In this document: piece by piece, positions 45,820 through 55,094 of the stretch | Position numbering within the stretch: the stretch's first letter is position 1 | Layout of the letters: the number at the start of each line of letters is the position of its first letter | Assembly (NCBI RefSeq): GCF_000731095.1 | Contig: NZ_JMTZ01000008.1 | Coordinates: 1-64,000, forward strand | DNA length: 64,000 nt | Direction of reading: 5' to 3' | From: Lysobacter antibioticus | GTDB lineage: Bacteria > Pseudomonadota > Gammaproteobacteria > Xanthomonadales > Xanthomonadaceae | The notes under the pieces: model-generated | Told to the model about the DNA's origin: nothing | What the model saw: the letters and a program-made list of their open reading frames with translations, nothing else | The model's database searches: none | Position numbers and translations under genes: made by a program

Positions 45820-48258
45820 ATGACAAAAAAGACGAAAAGCAACAAGACCGGTCCGACCGGTGGCAAAACCCCCTCCCGCAAGACCCCTGGCGGCGCCGCC
45901 CAGAGCGCCGGCCCCCGCAGCCGCAAGAGCGCCGCGCCACGCCCGGCCTGGCTGCCCGAGAATCTCCAGCACGGCCCGCCCAAAGGCCCGCACGCCAAGC
46001 CCGCTTCCGGTCCGGCCCGTGTTCCCGCCTATCACGATCCCTACGCCGACCGCGAAGCATCGCGTTACGCGCAGCCGATCGCGAGCCGCGAATTGATCCT
46101 GCAGACCCTGGTCGCCGCCGATGGGCCGATGCGCGCCGAAGCGCTGGCCGAGCGCCTGCAACTGACCGAGCCCGACCGCGTGGATGCGCTCGGCAAGCGC
46201 CTGGGCGCGATGCTGCGCGACGGCCAGTTGATACAGAACCGCAAGGGCGAGTTCGCCCCGGCGGCGCAGATGGACCTGATTCCCGGCGTGGTGATCGCCA
46301 ATCCCGACGGCTTCGGCTTCCTGCGCCCGGAGGCCGGCGGCGACGACCTGTTCCTGCCGCCGTTCGAGATGCGCAAGGCCATGCACGGCGACCGCGTGCT
46401 GGTCAGCGTCACCGGCGTCGACCGCCGCGGCCGCCGCGAAGGCGCTATCGTCGAAGTGCTCGAACGCCGCATCAACCGCCTGATCGGACGCTTCACCGTC
46501 GAGTCGGGCATCAGCTACGTCGTGCCCGACGACCGCCGCATCCAGCGCAACGTGCAGATTCCGCCGGACGCGCGCATGGAGGCGCAGAACGGCCAACTCG
46601 TGGTCTGCGAACTGCTGCAGGCGCCGGACCCGAAGCGCCCGCCGATCGGCCGCGTGCTCGCGGTGCTCGGCGACAAGCTCACCGCCTCGCTGGCGGTGCA
46701 GGCGGCGATCCACGGCCACGAGATTCCCGATGTGTTCCCGCAGGAAACCCTCGACGAAGCCGCGGCGGTACCGCTGACCGTCGAGGCCTCCGTCGCCGCG
46801 CAGCGCGTCGACCTGCGCGCGATGCCGCTGGTCACCATCGACGGCGAGGACGCCAAGGACTTCGACGACGCGGTGTATTGCGAAAGCAATCGCGACGGCT
46901 TCCGCCTTGTGGTCGCCATCGCCGACGTCTCGCATTACGTGCGTCCCGGTACGCCGCTCGACGACGAAGCGCAGAAGCGCGCGACCTCGGTGTATTTCCC
47001 CGGCTTCGTCGTGCCGATGCTGCCGGAGACCTTGTCGAACGGCATCTGCTCGCTCAACCCGAAGGTCGATCGTCTGTGTTTCGTCTGCGACATGCAGATC
47101 GGCCGCGACGGCGAAGTGACCCAGTCGAAGTTCTACGAAGCGGTGATGAACTCGCATGCGCGCCTGACCTATACCCAGGTCTGGAATGCGGTCGGCGACG
47201 TCCCCGAGGAAGCGCAGAACGAAGCGCGCGAGCAGATCGGCTCGCTGCTGCCGCATATCGAGCGCCTGCACCAATTGTTCCAGGTGCTGCTGAAAGCGCG
47301 GCAGAAGCGCGGCGCGATCGAGTTCGAATCCAGCGAAGTGCGTTTCGTCCTCGGCAAGAGCGGCGAAGTGGTGCAGGCCGGCATGCTTCAGCGCAACGAC
47401 GCGCACAAGCTGATCGAGGAATGCATGATCGCCGCCAACGTCGAGGCAGCGAAATTCCTGATCGCGCAGCAGGTGCCGGCGCCGTTCCGCATCCACGACC
47501 GCCCGCCGGAACAGAAGTACGCCGACCTGCAGGAGTTCCTCAAGGAATTCGCGCTGCGCATGCCGGCCTGGAAGCAGGTCGAGCCGCGCGATTTCACCCA
47601 GTTGCTGAAGAAGATCCGCGAACGCCCCGATGCGGCCCTGATCGAATCGGTGTTGCTGCGCAGCCAGAGCCTGGCGGTGTACGCGCCGGAGAACGTCGGT
47701 CACTTCGGCCTGGCCTTGACGGCCTATGCCCACTTCACCTCGCCGATCCGCCGTTATCCGGACCTGCTGGTGCATCGCGCGATCAAGCACGCGCTCGGCG
47801 GCGCGCAGCCGGCGACCTTCGTGTATTCGCCGCGGCAGATGACCGCGCTGGCGCTGCAATGCTCCGAACGCGAGCGCCGTGCCGACGAGGCCGAGCGCGA
47901 GGTCGACGAGCGTTATCGCGCCGCGTGGATGGAGCAGCACGTCGGCGGCGAGTTCGAGGGCACGATCAGCGGCGTGACCAGCTTCGGCTTGTTCATCGAA
48001 CTCGACGAATCCAAGGTCAACGGCCTGGTCCACGTGACCCAGCTGCCGCACGACTACTACCACTTCGACCCGATCCGCAAAACGCTGAAGGGCGAACGCA
48101 CCGCGCGCGAGTTCCGCCTCGGCGACCGGGTCAGCATCGTCGTGCTCAAGGCCAGCGTCGAAGACCGCAAGATCGACTTCCGCCTGGTCGAGGAGCGCGG
48201 CGCCAAACCGTTGCCGCCGCGCGGACAGCCGGCGAAGCGGACCAAGCAGAAGTATTGA
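45820..48258 (+). CDS. rnr: Ribonuclease R
   Basis: RNase R is a processive 3'-5' exonuclease that degrades structured RNA and takes part in trans-translation quality control. The 812-residue protein has a basic, low-complexity N-terminus of about 85 residues, an HTH-like domain (LILQTLVAADGPMRAEALAE), cold-shock domains (GFGFLRPEAGGDDLFLPP), and the RNB catalytic domain with TIDGEDAKDFDDAVYCESN (metal-binding Asp residues) and HFTSPIRRYPDLLVHRAIKH. An S1 domain follows (EFEGTISGVTSFGLFIELDE) with a basic tail. In many proteobacteria rnr is followed by rlmB, as here. Confidence 0.97.
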   Translation: MTKKTKSNKTGPTGGKTPSRKTPGGAAQSAGPRSRKSAAPRPAWLPENLQHGPPKGPHAKPASGPARVPAYHDPYADREASRYAQPIASRELILQTLVAADGPMRAEALAERLQLTEPDRVDALGKRLGAMLRDGQLIQNRKGEFAPAAQMDLIPGVVIANPDGFGFLRPEAGGDDLFLPPFEMRKAMHGDRVLVSVTGVDRRGRREGAIVEVLERRINRLIGRFTVESGISYVVPDDRRIQRNVQIPPDARMEAQNGQLVVCELLQAPDPKRPPIGRVLAVLGDKLTASLAVQAAIHGHEIPDVFPQETLDEAAAVPLTVEASVAAQRVDLRAMPLVTIDGEDAKDFDDAVYCESNRDGFRLVVAIADVSHYVRPGTPLDDEAQKRATSVYFPGFVVPMLPETLSNGICSLNPKVDRLCFVCDMQIGRDGEVTQSKFYEAVMNSHARLTYTQVWNAVGDVPEEAQNEAREQIGSLLPHIERLHQLFQVLLKARQKRGAIEFESSEVRFVLGKSGEVVQAGMLQRNDAHKLIEECMIAANVEAAKFLIAQQVPAPFRIHDRPPEQKYADLQEFLKEFALRMPAWKQVEPRDFTQLLKKIRERPDAALIESVLLRSQSLAVYAPENVGHFGLALTAYAHFTSPIRRYPDLLVHRAIKHALGGAQPATFVYSPRQMTALALQCSERERRADEAEREVDERYRAAWMEQHVGGEFEGTISGVTSFGLFIELDESKVNGLVHVTQLPHDYYHFDPIRKTLKGERTAREFRLGDRVSIVVLKASVEDRKIDFRLVEERGAKPLPPRGQPAKRTKQKY

Positions 48259-48303
48259 GGCACGGGCACCGGGGGCCGTCCCTGCTTGCTTAGCAGGCCC
48301 ATA

Positions 48304-48453
48304 GCCCCCTTTGGCAAAGGGGGCGAGCGCTTGGCGTTGATTCGTTTCGGATCGTGCTCCAGCGCGGGGAGATTCGCTTTCGGCCGGGCGAGGCCGTCGA
48401 GGCCGAAGCCAAAGCGAAATGCCCCCTGGCCCCCTACGCAAAGGGGGAATGCC
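48304..48453. repeat. MITE-like inverted repeat between rnr and rlmB
   Basis: GCCCCCTTTGGCAAAGGGGG (48304-48323) and a second block with TGCCCCCTGGCCCCCTACGC then AAAGGGGGAATG (about 48420-48450) flank about 95 bases. The blocks share the CCCCCTTTGCAAAGGGGG palindrome with the pair at 11145-11330. A short hairpin (CCTGCT TGCTT AGCAGG, 48281-48297) after the rnr stop precedes it. No gene is seen in 48259-48631. Confidence 0.55.
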
Positions 48454-48631
48454 CTGGAGGGAGCAAAAGGTGAGGCCCCCATGCATCGAACAGGCTCCGG
48501 CAAGCAGGCGGCGAGCCACTGGATCGGCCCGGCGCCGGCCACCCCGGGCCCGGTAGCTTAGAATTGCCGTCCGCCCCCGACCGCGCCGCCGCCAAGGCCG
48601 CCGCGCGGCGCCCCAGCCCCACGGAATCCCC

Positions 48632-49387
48632 ATGAGCCAGAAACAATGGATCGCCGGCATCAACGCCGTCTCCGCCTCGATCGAACACGACGCGCAGAAC
48701 GTGCGTGAAGTCCTCATCGAGGCCGGCGCCAAGAACCCGCGCCTGACCGAGATCGAGACCGCCGCCCGCCGCGCCGACATCGACGTGCGCCGGGTCGCGA
48801 CCCAGGCGCTGGACGGCGTGGTCGGCAATCTGCGTCACCAGGGCGTGGTCGCGCGTTATGCAGCGGCCAAAACCTGGAACGAAAACGAACTCGAAGGCCT
48901 GATCCAGGCCGCCGAGGGCCGTGCGCTGGTGTTGGTGCTCGACGGCGTGCAAGACCCGCACAACCTCGGCGCCTGCCTGCGCAGCGCCGCGGCGGCCGGT
49001 GTGACCGCGGTGATCATCCCGAAGGACAAGTCGGTGCAGGTCAACGCGACCGTGCGCAAGACCTCGGCCGGTGCCGCCGACAGCGTGGCGGTGATCCCGG
49101 TGACCAACCTGGCGCGCGCGCTGCGCGATCTGCAGCAGCTCGGCGTGTGGATCTATGGCCTGGCCGGCGAGGCCGACGCCTCGCTGTACTCGATCGATCT
49201 GCGAGGCAACGTCGCCTTGGTGCTGGGCGGCGAAGCCGATGGCCTGCGTCGTCTCACCCGCGATACCTGCGATCAGCTGGTCAAGATTCCGATGCCGGGC
49301 GGCGACGCCGCGGGCGGCGTCGAAAGCCTCAACGTTTCGGTCGCCGCCGGCGTGACCTTGTTCGAGGCGGTGCGTCAGCGCGGTTGA
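48632..49387 (+). CDS. rlmB: 23S rRNA (guanosine(2251)-2'-O)-methyltransferase
   Basis: RlmB methylates G2251 in the 23S P-loop. The 251-residue SpoU/TrmH family protein has an N-terminal L30e-like substrate domain (IAGINAVSASIEHDAQNVRE) and the knotted SPOUT domain with ALVLVLDGVQDPHNLGACLR, VIIPKDKSVQVNATVRKTSA, LVLGGEADGLRRLTRDTCDQ and IPMPGGDAAGGVESLNVSVA. It follows rnr, separated by the repeat region. Confidence 0.97.
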   Translation: MSQKQWIAGINAVSASIEHDAQNVREVLIEAGAKNPRLTEIETAARRADIDVRRVATQALDGVVGNLRHQGVVARYAAAKTWNENELEGLIQAAEGRALVLVLDGVQDPHNLGACLRSAAAAGVTAVIIPKDKSVQVNATVRKTSAGAADSVAVIPVTNLARALRDLQQLGVWIYGLAGEADASLYSIDLRGNVALVLGGEADGLRRLTRDTCDQLVKIPMPGGDAAGGVESLNVSVAAGVTLFEAVRQRG

Positions 49388-49388
49388 T

Positions 49389-49444
49389 GCGCGCAGGACG
49401 CGCTCGTCCCCGAGGGAGCAGAGCGCGTCCACCGTCCTGCGCGC
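49389..49444. terminator. Large imperfect hairpin after rlmB
   Basis: GCGCGCAGGACG (49389-49400) pairs with CGTCCTGCGCGC (49433-49444), and inside it GGACGCGCTC (49396-49405) pairs with GAGCGCGTCC (49421-49430). The pairings partly compete. It immediately follows the rlmB stop and has no T tract, so a terminator role is tentative. Confidence 0.45.
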
Positions 49445-49586
49445 GGCATCGCCGCAGCGTCGTCGTTAGCCGGCTCGCGGGTACTGCAGGCATAGCGAAA
49501 GCCCCATGAGCGGCAGCGCGCGAGCGCTTTGTAACCCCCCGCTGACCCCGCATACGCAGCGGCCGGCCCCGACGAATCGGGCCCGT

Positions 49587-49592
49587 TATAAT
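49587..49592 (+). promoter_or_regulatory. Consensus -10 box of the guanidinium exporter gene
   Basis: TATAAT is a perfect -10 hexamer. Transcription would start about 7 bases later, near 49599, exactly at the first base of the first riboswitch hairpin. The -35 region is GC-rich and not recognisable. Confidence 0.65.
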
Positions 49593-49598
49593 GGCTCG

Positions 49599-49645
49599 CG
49601 AACGGGGACGACCCCGTTCGCATTACTTCATCCGGGGACGGCCCC
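49599..49645 (+). promoter_or_regulatory. Guanidine-II (mini-ykkC) riboswitch
   Basis: Two adjacent hairpins carry the diagnostic ACGR tetraloops. The first is CGAACGGGG / ACGA / CCCCGTTCG (49599-49620). The second is GGGG / ACGG / CCCC (49634-49645). They are separated by 13 bases and lie about 20 bases before the ATG of an SMR exporter. Guanidinium binding brings the two loops together and is known to free the ribosome-binding site in this class. The structure, its distance to the GGGAG, and the target gene all agree. Confidence 0.9.
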
Positions 49646-49665
49646 ATCATCATGGGAGCATCGTC

Positions 49666-49977
49666 ATGCCTTGGATTCTGCTGTTCTTCGCCGGCCTGTT
49701 CGAAGTCGGCTGGGCCATCGGCCTCAAATACACCGAAGGTTTCACCCGTTTGTGGCCGTCGGTCGGCACCATCGCCGCGATGGCGATCAGTCTCGGCCTG
49801 CTGGGCGTGGCGATGAAGTCGCTGCCGGTCGGCACCGCTTATGCGGTCTGGGTCGGCGTCGGTGCGGTCGGCACGGTCATTCTTGGCATCGTGTTGTTCA
49901 ACGAGCCGCTCAACACGATGCGCGTCGCCAGCGTGCTGTTGATCGTCGCCGGCCTGGTCGGCTTGAAGCTGGCCTGA
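49666..49977 (+). CDS. gdx: SMR-family guanidinium exporter (Gdx/SugE type)
   Basis: This 103-residue protein has four helices and exports guanidinium in exchange for protons. It starts [20 protein letters not shown] with the essential Glu13. [18 protein letters not shown] and [20 protein letters not shown] are typical of the SugE/Gdx branch (not EmrE multidrug pumps), and [20 protein letters not shown] closes the last helix. GGGAG lies about 6-8 bases upstream of the ATG at 49666. The guanidine-II riboswitch upstream strongly supports the function. The symbol is used in the sense of sugE. Confidence 0.94.
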   Translation: MPWILLFFAGLFEVGWAIGLKYTEGFTRLWPSVGTIAAMAISLGLLGVAMKSLPVGTAYAVWVGVGAVGTVILGIVLFNEPLNTMRVASVLLIVAGLVGLKLA

Positions 49978-50016
49978 GTTCCGCACCGCAGCGTCCGCAC
50001 CGCAGTATTGCCCGTG

Positions 50017-50045
50017 CACCGGCGCGACGTCCTGTCGCGCCGGTG
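50017..50045. terminator. Strong hairpin between the Gdx gene and the GH19 gene
   Basis: CACCGGCGCGAC (50017-50028) and GTCGCGCCGGTG (50034-50045) form a perfect 12-bp stem with loop GTCCT between the convergent genes. There is no U tract, but its position fits a bidirectional transcript end. Confidence 0.6.
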
Positions 50046-50078
50046 TACGTCGCTGCGCGCACCCACGCCGCACAGCGA

Positions 50079-50690
50079 TCAGTGCAGCGAATTGACCAGC
50101 AATTCGTCGAACCGGCGTGCGATGTCGGCGATCGTCTGCGCCTTGTCCTGGCCGTTGATGATCCGTCGCGCGTCCTCGTAGTTCGGCAGCTGTCCGGGCT
50201 TGAAGTAGTTGTCGAGCTTCTTGCCGGTGAACCAGCCCTTCTTCATGCCTTCCATCGCGATCGCATAGGCGACTTCGGGCTTCTTGGCCTCGTCGGGATG
50301 CTTGATCAGATCGATGCCGAGGATCTTGCCGGCGCGCTCGTAGTTGGCGCGGCCGGTGAGTTGCACGTAACCGCGGCCGTGGTAGCGCGCGCCGTCGCCG
50401 GCGCGGGTATTGCCGAGCATCTTGCCGATACGCGTACCCGGCCCGTACAGGCGTTCGAAACGCGCGTCGTCGCCGAACTCATCGATGGGGCGCAACGTAT
50501 GCGCGGTTTCCCACTTGAACGTCGCCAGGCAATAGGCGATCTGGTGGCGATGCACTGGGTTCTGGTTGAAGCTGGCGTCCTGTTCGATGCGTCCGATCAG
50601 GAAACGCACGGCCTGCGCGAGTTCGTCGCGCAGCGGCCCGAAGCGCCGGCGGTAACCGTCTAGAAACTGCTCGTCGTCGAAAGCGAACAT
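50079..50690 (-). CDS. Glycoside hydrolase family 19-like protein
   Basis: This 203-residue lysozyme-superfamily protein resembles GH19 chitinases and phage endolysins, which cut beta-1,4 links in chitin or peptidoglycan. The catalytic Glu is in CLATFKWETAHTLRPIDEFG (about residue 60), and the typical block ARYHGRGYVQLTGRANYERA follows. NYFKPGQLPNYEDARRIING is near the C-terminus. There is no signal peptide, so it may be a phage-type endolysin or a protein exported by another route. GGAGGACAGG lies directly upstream of ATG 50690. Confidence 0.85.
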   Translation of the reverse strand: MFAFDDEQFLDGYRRRFGPLRDELAQAVRFLIGRIEQDASFNQNPVHRHQIAYCLATFKWETAHTLRPIDEFGDDARFERLYGPGTRIGKMLGNTRAGDGARYHGRGYVQLTGRANYERAGKILGIDLIKHPDEAKKPEVAYAIAMEGMKKGWFTGKKLDNYFKPGQLPNYEDARRIINGQDKAQTIADIARRFDELLVNSLH

Positions 50691-50855
50691 CCTGTCCTCC
50701 CTGCATGCGCAACGGCATGTGCGCGCGAAAGCGGCCGCGCGTCCTGCCGGTCGTGGCGGCGCCATGCCGCTCGCAGTCCATTCAACGCGGCGTTCGGCGC
50801 CGGGCGGCCAGATTCGACGTGTTGCTTGGTTGCAACATCGCCGACGCAAGCAGGT

Positions 50856-51860
50856 TCAGTCCAACTGGTAGCGGTCTAGGACGAGTCTGGCCGCGTTGCG
50901 GTATTGCACGAGAAAGTATTCGAAGTCCGGGGGTTGCGCGCCGGCCTCGCTCAGGCGCGTGCCCCATCGCTGCAGCCGTTCGCGGTTTAACTGCCTTCGC
51001 AATGCCGCTGTCAGGGCATGACGGGATTCTGAGCCGAGGAATGAGGCCGCGGGAGCGCCGGTCACGACCAATGCCGACGGCGCTTGCAGCAGATGGCTGT
51101 TTGACCAGGCAGTCGGATGTTCGCTATGGAAAGGCAGCGCATCCGGATAGGCGCCGTCGAGCAGCATCGGCGCTGCGCCAGCGAGCCAGGCCACCCAGCC
51201 CGCGCGCCAGTACGGATCCTCGATGGCCAGTGCGGACGCCAGCCAGCCCTCGATGCACTCGGGTTCCAGGTACTTGGCAATCAGCGTGCACGAGGCCGAG
51301 AACGCATCGGCGGGATAAAGCGACTCGCCGGGGTGGAGGCCGGGCAGGCGTTGCATCGGCGAGCAGAACGCGTTCACAGCCAATCCGGAGGCGCTCCAGT
51401 GCGAAGGCGCGAACATCGCGCGGCCCAGCGTGTCGAGCAGGTCGCGGCGTACGCCCGCCGGCAACTGTTCCGGGTCGGGAAAGTGGACGAACGTCGCGGT
51501 AACGAGCGCCGCGCAGAGTTGTCGATCGATAAAGGCATCGGCTCGGAATCGCCCGACCAGTTCGAGTGCACGCGGCAACAGGAACGCGAACCACAGACTC
51601 CATTCGTGCATCGGCCCGAACGAAGCGGGGCCCGAGCTCAGTTCGTACAGCGCCGAATCCAGCTCACTGCGCGGCCACTGTTGCGGATCTTCGTGCATCA
51701 GCGCCGTGTACATGCGCCGCTCCTGGCCCATGAACCAGGCTTCGCCCATCGCTTGCTTGGGCAAAAAGGCGCGTTCACGCAGGCGCTGTAAGGCGCCTGC
51801 ATTGGGGCCCTGGCCGGGCAGCCAGACGTAGGGGGATGAGTTGTTCGGTGATGTGCGCAC
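50856..51860 (-). CDS. Hypothetical protein, unrecognised
   Basis: A 334-residue soluble protein starts at GTG 51860, chosen because AAGGAG lies 8 bases upstream; an in-frame ATG at 51917 has no such site. The sequence is helical and Leu/Ala-rich (DLLDTLGRAMFAPSHWSASG, EDPYWRAGWVAWLAGAAPML, PDFEYFLVQYRNAARLVLDR), with no signal peptide and no known motif that I can see. It stands between the GH19-like gene and rnt on the same strand, 165 bases from GH19 and 43 bases from rnt. A partner role is possible but not shown. Confidence 0.7.
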   Translation of the reverse strand: MRTSPNNSSPYVWLPGQGPNAGALQRLRERAFLPKQAMGEAWFMGQERRMYTALMHEDPQQWPRSELDSALYELSSGPASFGPMHEWSLWFAFLLPRALELVGRFRADAFIDRQLCAALVTATFVHFPDPEQLPAGVRRDLLDTLGRAMFAPSHWSASGLAVNAFCSPMQRLPGLHPGESLYPADAFSASCTLIAKYLEPECIEGWLASALAIEDPYWRAGWVAWLAGAAPMLLDGAYPDALPFHSEHPTAWSNSHLLQAPSALVVTGAPAASFLGSESRHALTAALRRQLNRERLQRWGTRLSEAGAQPPDFEYFLVQYRNAARLVLDRYQLD

Positions 51861-51903
51861 GGGCCGACTCCTTGTCGAAGCGCAGCGGTTCGGGCTCGAA
51901 CCG

Positions 51904-52554
51904 CTAGGGCGTGGCAATGCCGCGCTGCGGCCAGGCGTTGACGATCTTGCAGAACAATTGCGCGGTGCGTTCGGTGTCGTAGACGGCCGAATGCGCGTCC
52001 TGGGCGTTCCATTCCAGCTCGGCGGCCTGCAGCGCGCGCGCGAGCACGGTCTGGCCGTAGGCGACGCCGGCGAGGGTGACGGTGTCGAACACGCTGAAGG
52101 GGTGGAAGGGATTGCGTTTGTGGCCGCTGCGGGCGACCGCGGCGTTGAGGAAGTTCAGATCGAAGTGGGCGTTGTGGCCGACCAGGATCGCGCGCTGGCA
52201 GCCTTGGCGTTTGAGCGCTTCGCGCACCGGCGCGAACACGCTCTCCAGGGCCTGGCGCTCGGGTTTGGCGTCGCGGAACGGGTGGTCGATGTCGATGCCG
52301 GTCACTTCGAGCGACTTGGGGTCGATCAAGGTGCCGGGCGCGGGCACGACATGGGCGCTGCTCATCGGGCCCGGGACCAGGCGGCCGTCGGCATCGAGTT
52401 CGAGCGGCTGTACCGCGATCTCGAGCAGGGCGTGCTTGTTCCAATCGAAGCCGCCGGTTTCGACATCGACGACGACCGGCAAGTAGCCACGGAAACGGTT
52501 GGCGAGGGTGGGGGCCGCGGGGGCGGTGGACGGAGTGGGGCCGGTTTCGATCAT
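51904..52554 (-). CDS. rnt: Ribonuclease T
   Basis: RNase T is a DEDDh 3'-5' exonuclease that trims tRNA and other stable RNA ends. The 216-residue protein shows [20 protein letters not shown] (first Asp-Glu), [34 protein letters not shown] (second Asp), and [19 protein letters not shown] (His-Asp). The 216 residues match the E. coli enzyme (215). A short extension precedes the core. Confidence 0.95.
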   Translation of the reverse strand: MIETGPTPSTAPAAPTLANRFRGYLPVVVDVETGGFDWNKHALLEIAVQPLELDADGRLVPGPMSSAHVVPAPGTLIDPKSLEVTGIDIDHPFRDAKPERQALESVFAPVREALKRQGCQRAILVGHNAHFDLNFLNAAVARSGHKRNPFHPFSVFDTVTLAGVAYGQTVLARALQAAELEWNAQDAHSAVYDTERTAQLFCKIVNAWPQRGIATP

Positions 52555-52612
52555 CGCGAAAGCCTAGCAGGTTGTCGCGAATCGGTCGTTCCGGGGACGC
52601 AGAACCTGCCTT

Positions 52613-52690
52613 GGGCAGGAGCGTCGTCGTTGCGATGTCGCGGTCGCGGCTTGTGACCGAAGGAAATCCCTGTGCGACGCCGCACCTACC
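52613..52690. repeat. Single variant of the REP-like repeat downstream of the DoxX gene
   Basis: The segment GGCAGGAGCGTCGTCG...GCGGTCGCGGCTTGTGACCG then AAGGAAATCCCTGTGCGACG and CCGCACCTACCC is a degenerate unit of the 140-bp array family, including the AAATCCCTGTG insert. It overlaps the last bases of the DoxX gene. Confidence 0.65.
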
Positions 52691-53351
52691 CTTCGATGCG
52701 GCGCGAACGGGCCGCCGCAAACAGCAGCAGAGCCGCACCGAGCCCGGCCAGAGCCAGGCCCGGCGCCGGCAGCAGCATCGCCACGACCAGGCCGACCGGC
52801 AGCAGGACCAGGCCCCAGCCGGTCGGGTCGTCGCGCGGCGTCGGTGGGCACAGGGCGGCCACGCGCGCGAGCAGGGCGTCGATGCTGAGGCGGCCGGCGC
52901 CGTCGAGGATCAGCGGCCACAGCATCACCAGGAACAGCAACGGCAGTTTGTAGTTGCCGGCGCCGTTATCGGTGATGGCATAGCCCTGGACGAGCTGGGA
53001 CAGGCCCATCCAGTCCTGCGGCCAATGCACGGCGGCGATGGCGACCACGGTCAGCACGAACAGCGAGGCGGCGACCAGGCGCGTGCCCAGGCCGAGCAAC
53101 AGGGCCACACCGCCGAGCAGCTCGAACCAGGTCGCCATGCCCCAACTCAGGTCCGCGGGCACACGGTCGAACGGAAACGGGAAATTCGCCATGACCGCGC
53201 CGAACCAGTTTTCGCCGTGCAGCTTTTCGCGCCCGGATTCGTAGAACTCCCAGGCCAGCACCAGGCGCAGGCCGAGCGGCGAGAGCCAGGCGCTCACGCC
53301 GGTGAGACGATCGCGCAGGGCGAGGCAGGTTGCGATACGGGGACGGGCCAT
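52686..53351 (-). CDS. DoxX-family membrane protein of the RiPP operon
   Basis: This 221-residue membrane protein has about four to five helices. [20 protein letters not shown] is the typical DoxX start, and the inner helices include [20 protein letters not shown] and [20 protein letters not shown]. In bufferin/Hvf operons a DoxX protein often accompanies the precursor, MNIO enzyme and DUF2063 partner, and here it lies 60 bases downstream of DUF2063. Its role there is unknown; a redox or membrane-anchoring task has been suggested. Confidence 0.85.
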   Translation of the reverse strand: MARPRIATCLALRDRLTGVSAWLSPLGLRLVLAWEFYESGREKLHGENWFGAVMANFPFPFDRVPADLSWGMATWFELLGGVALLLGLGTRLVAASLFVLTVVAIAAVHWPQDWMGLSQLVQGYAITDNGAGNYKLPLLFLVMLWPLILDGAGRLSIDALLARVAALCPPTPRDDPTGWGLVLLPVGLVVAMLLPAPGLALAGLGAALLLFAAARSRRIEG

Positions 53352-53411
53352 GAGCTGCTCCAGTGGGGACCTGCGCCGATCGGCCGGCGCTTTCCACTAA
53401 AGAGGCGGCGC

Positions 53412-54206
53412 TCAGGCGGAAGGATTCGCCGCCGCGGTAAAAAAGATCACGCCGCTGGCGCGCATCTGCCGCAACAGTCCCTGGCCCGATTCGAGAAAGG
53501 CGGTGAGGTCGTCGCTGCCGGCTTCCTGCGCCAGCGCCTGCAATTGTTCGCGCGCGCTGAGTTCCGGCGCTTCGCCGATGCGTTCGATCAGGCGGAAGGC
53601 GAGCGGGCTCAACTCGGAGAAACGCACCTCGCCGTCGGCCTCGCGGCGCAGCAGCAACAAGGTCGGGGCCGGCGGCGGCTGTTCGGGCTGATGGTCCGGG
53701 CCGAGGCGGTGCACCGGCCAGGCGTAGGCCAGCGGCCAGGCCAGCGGCGACAACTGCGGCGCGTGTTCGAGCAGGTCGGCGTCGCCGATGCCGGCGTCGT
53801 CCTGCGGTGCCTGCGCTTCGCTGAGCTGCAGCGCGAGTTCGACCCATTCGTAATGCGCCAGCTCCGCCAGGAAGGGCGGATCGCCGTCGTCGCGTTCGGG
53901 CAGGTAGCGCAGGAATTCGCGGGCGATCTCGGCGAACAGCGGGGTGTGGCAGCGATGGTCGCGGTAGAAATCGCGCACCAGCGCGGTCCAGCGTCGCTCG
54001 CCGAGCAGCTTGCGGATGACCGGGAAATTGCTCGCCAACAGGCCTTCGATATTGTTGAACAGCAGGTCGCGATAGATCCCGAGGCGGCGGTCTTCGATGC
54101 CGGCGGGCGCCGGGCTGGTTGCCGGGTCGCGCAGGTGGCGGGTCAGCTCGAACTGCTGCGCGCGCAGTCGCGAAGGGGCGTCGCTCATGCTTGCGTCGTC
54201 GCTCAT
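53412..54206 (-). CDS. DUF2063 partner protein of the MNIO enzyme (HvfC/BufC type)
   Basis: This 264-residue protein is DUF2063 in the N-terminal half ([60 protein letters not shown]). The family binds the precursor leader or substrate and is needed by the MNIO enzyme. The C-terminal half ([20 protein letters not shown] to TAAANPSA) is a winged, presumably recognition domain. Two starts are in frame, 54206 and 54188; 54206 overlaps the MNIO stop by four bases (ATGA), favouring it and showing coupling. Confidence 0.88.
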   Translation of the reverse strand: MSDDASMSDAPSRLRAQQFELTRHLRDPATSPAPAGIEDRRLGIYRDLLFNNIEGLLASNFPVIRKLLGERRWTALVRDFYRDHRCHTPLFAEIAREFLRYLPERDDGDPPFLAELAHYEWVELALQLSEAQAPQDDAGIGDADLLEHAPQLSPLAWPLAYAWPVHRLGPDHQPEQPPPAPTLLLLRREADGEVRFSELSPLAFRLIERIGEAPELSAREQLQALAQEAGSDDLTAFLESGQGLLRQMRASGVIFFTAAANPSA

Positions 54207-55081
54207 CGTGCGGCTTGGGCGCGAGCACGGGGCGCGGCGGTTTGCGGCGCGGCTTCGCGCAGCACCTGGCGGACGATGTCGAGCTCGCCGACGAGTTCTT
54301 CGTACGGCGGGAAATTGAAATCGCGTTCGAGCAGGGTCGGGCGCGCGCCGAACAAACGGTAGGCGTCGCCGAGCAGCGACCAGACTTCGTGCTTGACCGG
54401 GGCGCCATGGGTGTCGACCTTGAGGTCTTCGGCCTCGTCGTAATGGCCGGCGACGTGCAGGTAGGCGATGCGTTCGCCCGGCATCGCGGCGAGGAATTCG
54501 CGCGCGTCGTAGCGATGGTTGATCGAATTGACGTAGATGTTGTTGACGTCGAGCAGCAGCTCGCAATCGGCTTCGGCGAGCACCGCGCGGGTGAACTCGA
54601 TCTCGCTCATTTCCTGGTGCGGCGCGCCGTAGTAGGAGGCGTTCTCGACCGCGATGCGGCGGCCGACGATGTCCTGGGTGCGGCGGATGCGTGCGGCGAC
54701 GTGGTGCACGGCTTCCTCGGTGAACGGGATCGGCAGCAGGTCGTAGAGATGGCCGTCGTCGCTGCAATAGCTCAGGTGCTCGCTGTAGCAGGCGACGCGG
54801 TGTTCGTCGAGAAAACGGCGGACGCGGATCAGGAATGTTTCGTCGAGCGGCTCGGTGCCGCCCAGCGACAGCGACAAGCCGTGGCAGACCAGCGCGTGGC
54901 GCGAACTCAACTCGCGCAGCGCTTCGCCGTAGCGGCCGCCGATGCCGATCCAGTTCTCCGGTGCGCATTCGAGGAAATCGAAATCACCGGCCGCGGCGGA
55001 CTGCAGCGGGCCCAGCAGGGCCCGCCGCAGGCCGAGGCCGACGGCATCCGGTTTCAGGGGACGCGAGCCGTCCATCGTCAT
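54203..55081 (-). CDS. MNIO (DUF692) multinuclear iron oxidase of a bufferin-type RiPP operon
   Basis: DUF692/MNIO enzymes use a multi-iron centre and O2 to modify Cys residues of RiPP precursors; HvfB-type members make oxazolone/thioamide pairs. The 292-residue protein (ATG 55081, or 55075) is a TIM barrel with [26 protein letters not shown] (His), [10 protein letters not shown] (Glu-His), [10 protein letters not shown] (Glu), [19 protein letters not shown] (Asp, Asn, His), [11 protein letters not shown] and [14 protein letters not shown]. It starts 13 bases after the precursor stop. The in-frame codons upstream to 55228 lie inside the precursor gene and are rejected. Confidence 0.92.
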   Translation of the reverse strand: MTMDGSRPLKPDAVGLGLRRALLGPLQSAAAGDFDFLECAPENWIGIGGRYGEALRELSSRHALVCHGLSLSLGGTEPLDETFLIRVRRFLDEHRVACYSEHLSYCSDDGHLYDLLPIPFTEEAVHHVAARIRRTQDIVGRRIAVENASYYGAPHQEMSEIEFTRAVLAEADCELLLDVNNIYVNSINHRYDAREFLAAMPGERIAYLHVAGHYDEAEDLKVDTHGAPVKHEVWSLLGDAYRLFGARPTLLERDFNFPPYEELVGELDIVRQVLREAAPQTAAPRARAQAAR

Positions 55082-55094
55082 CGATGCGCAGCGA

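Noticed and set aside
45622-48828. A roughly 1070-codon frame antisense to rnr and rlmB
   Set aside because: Same reason: a mirror of true genes.
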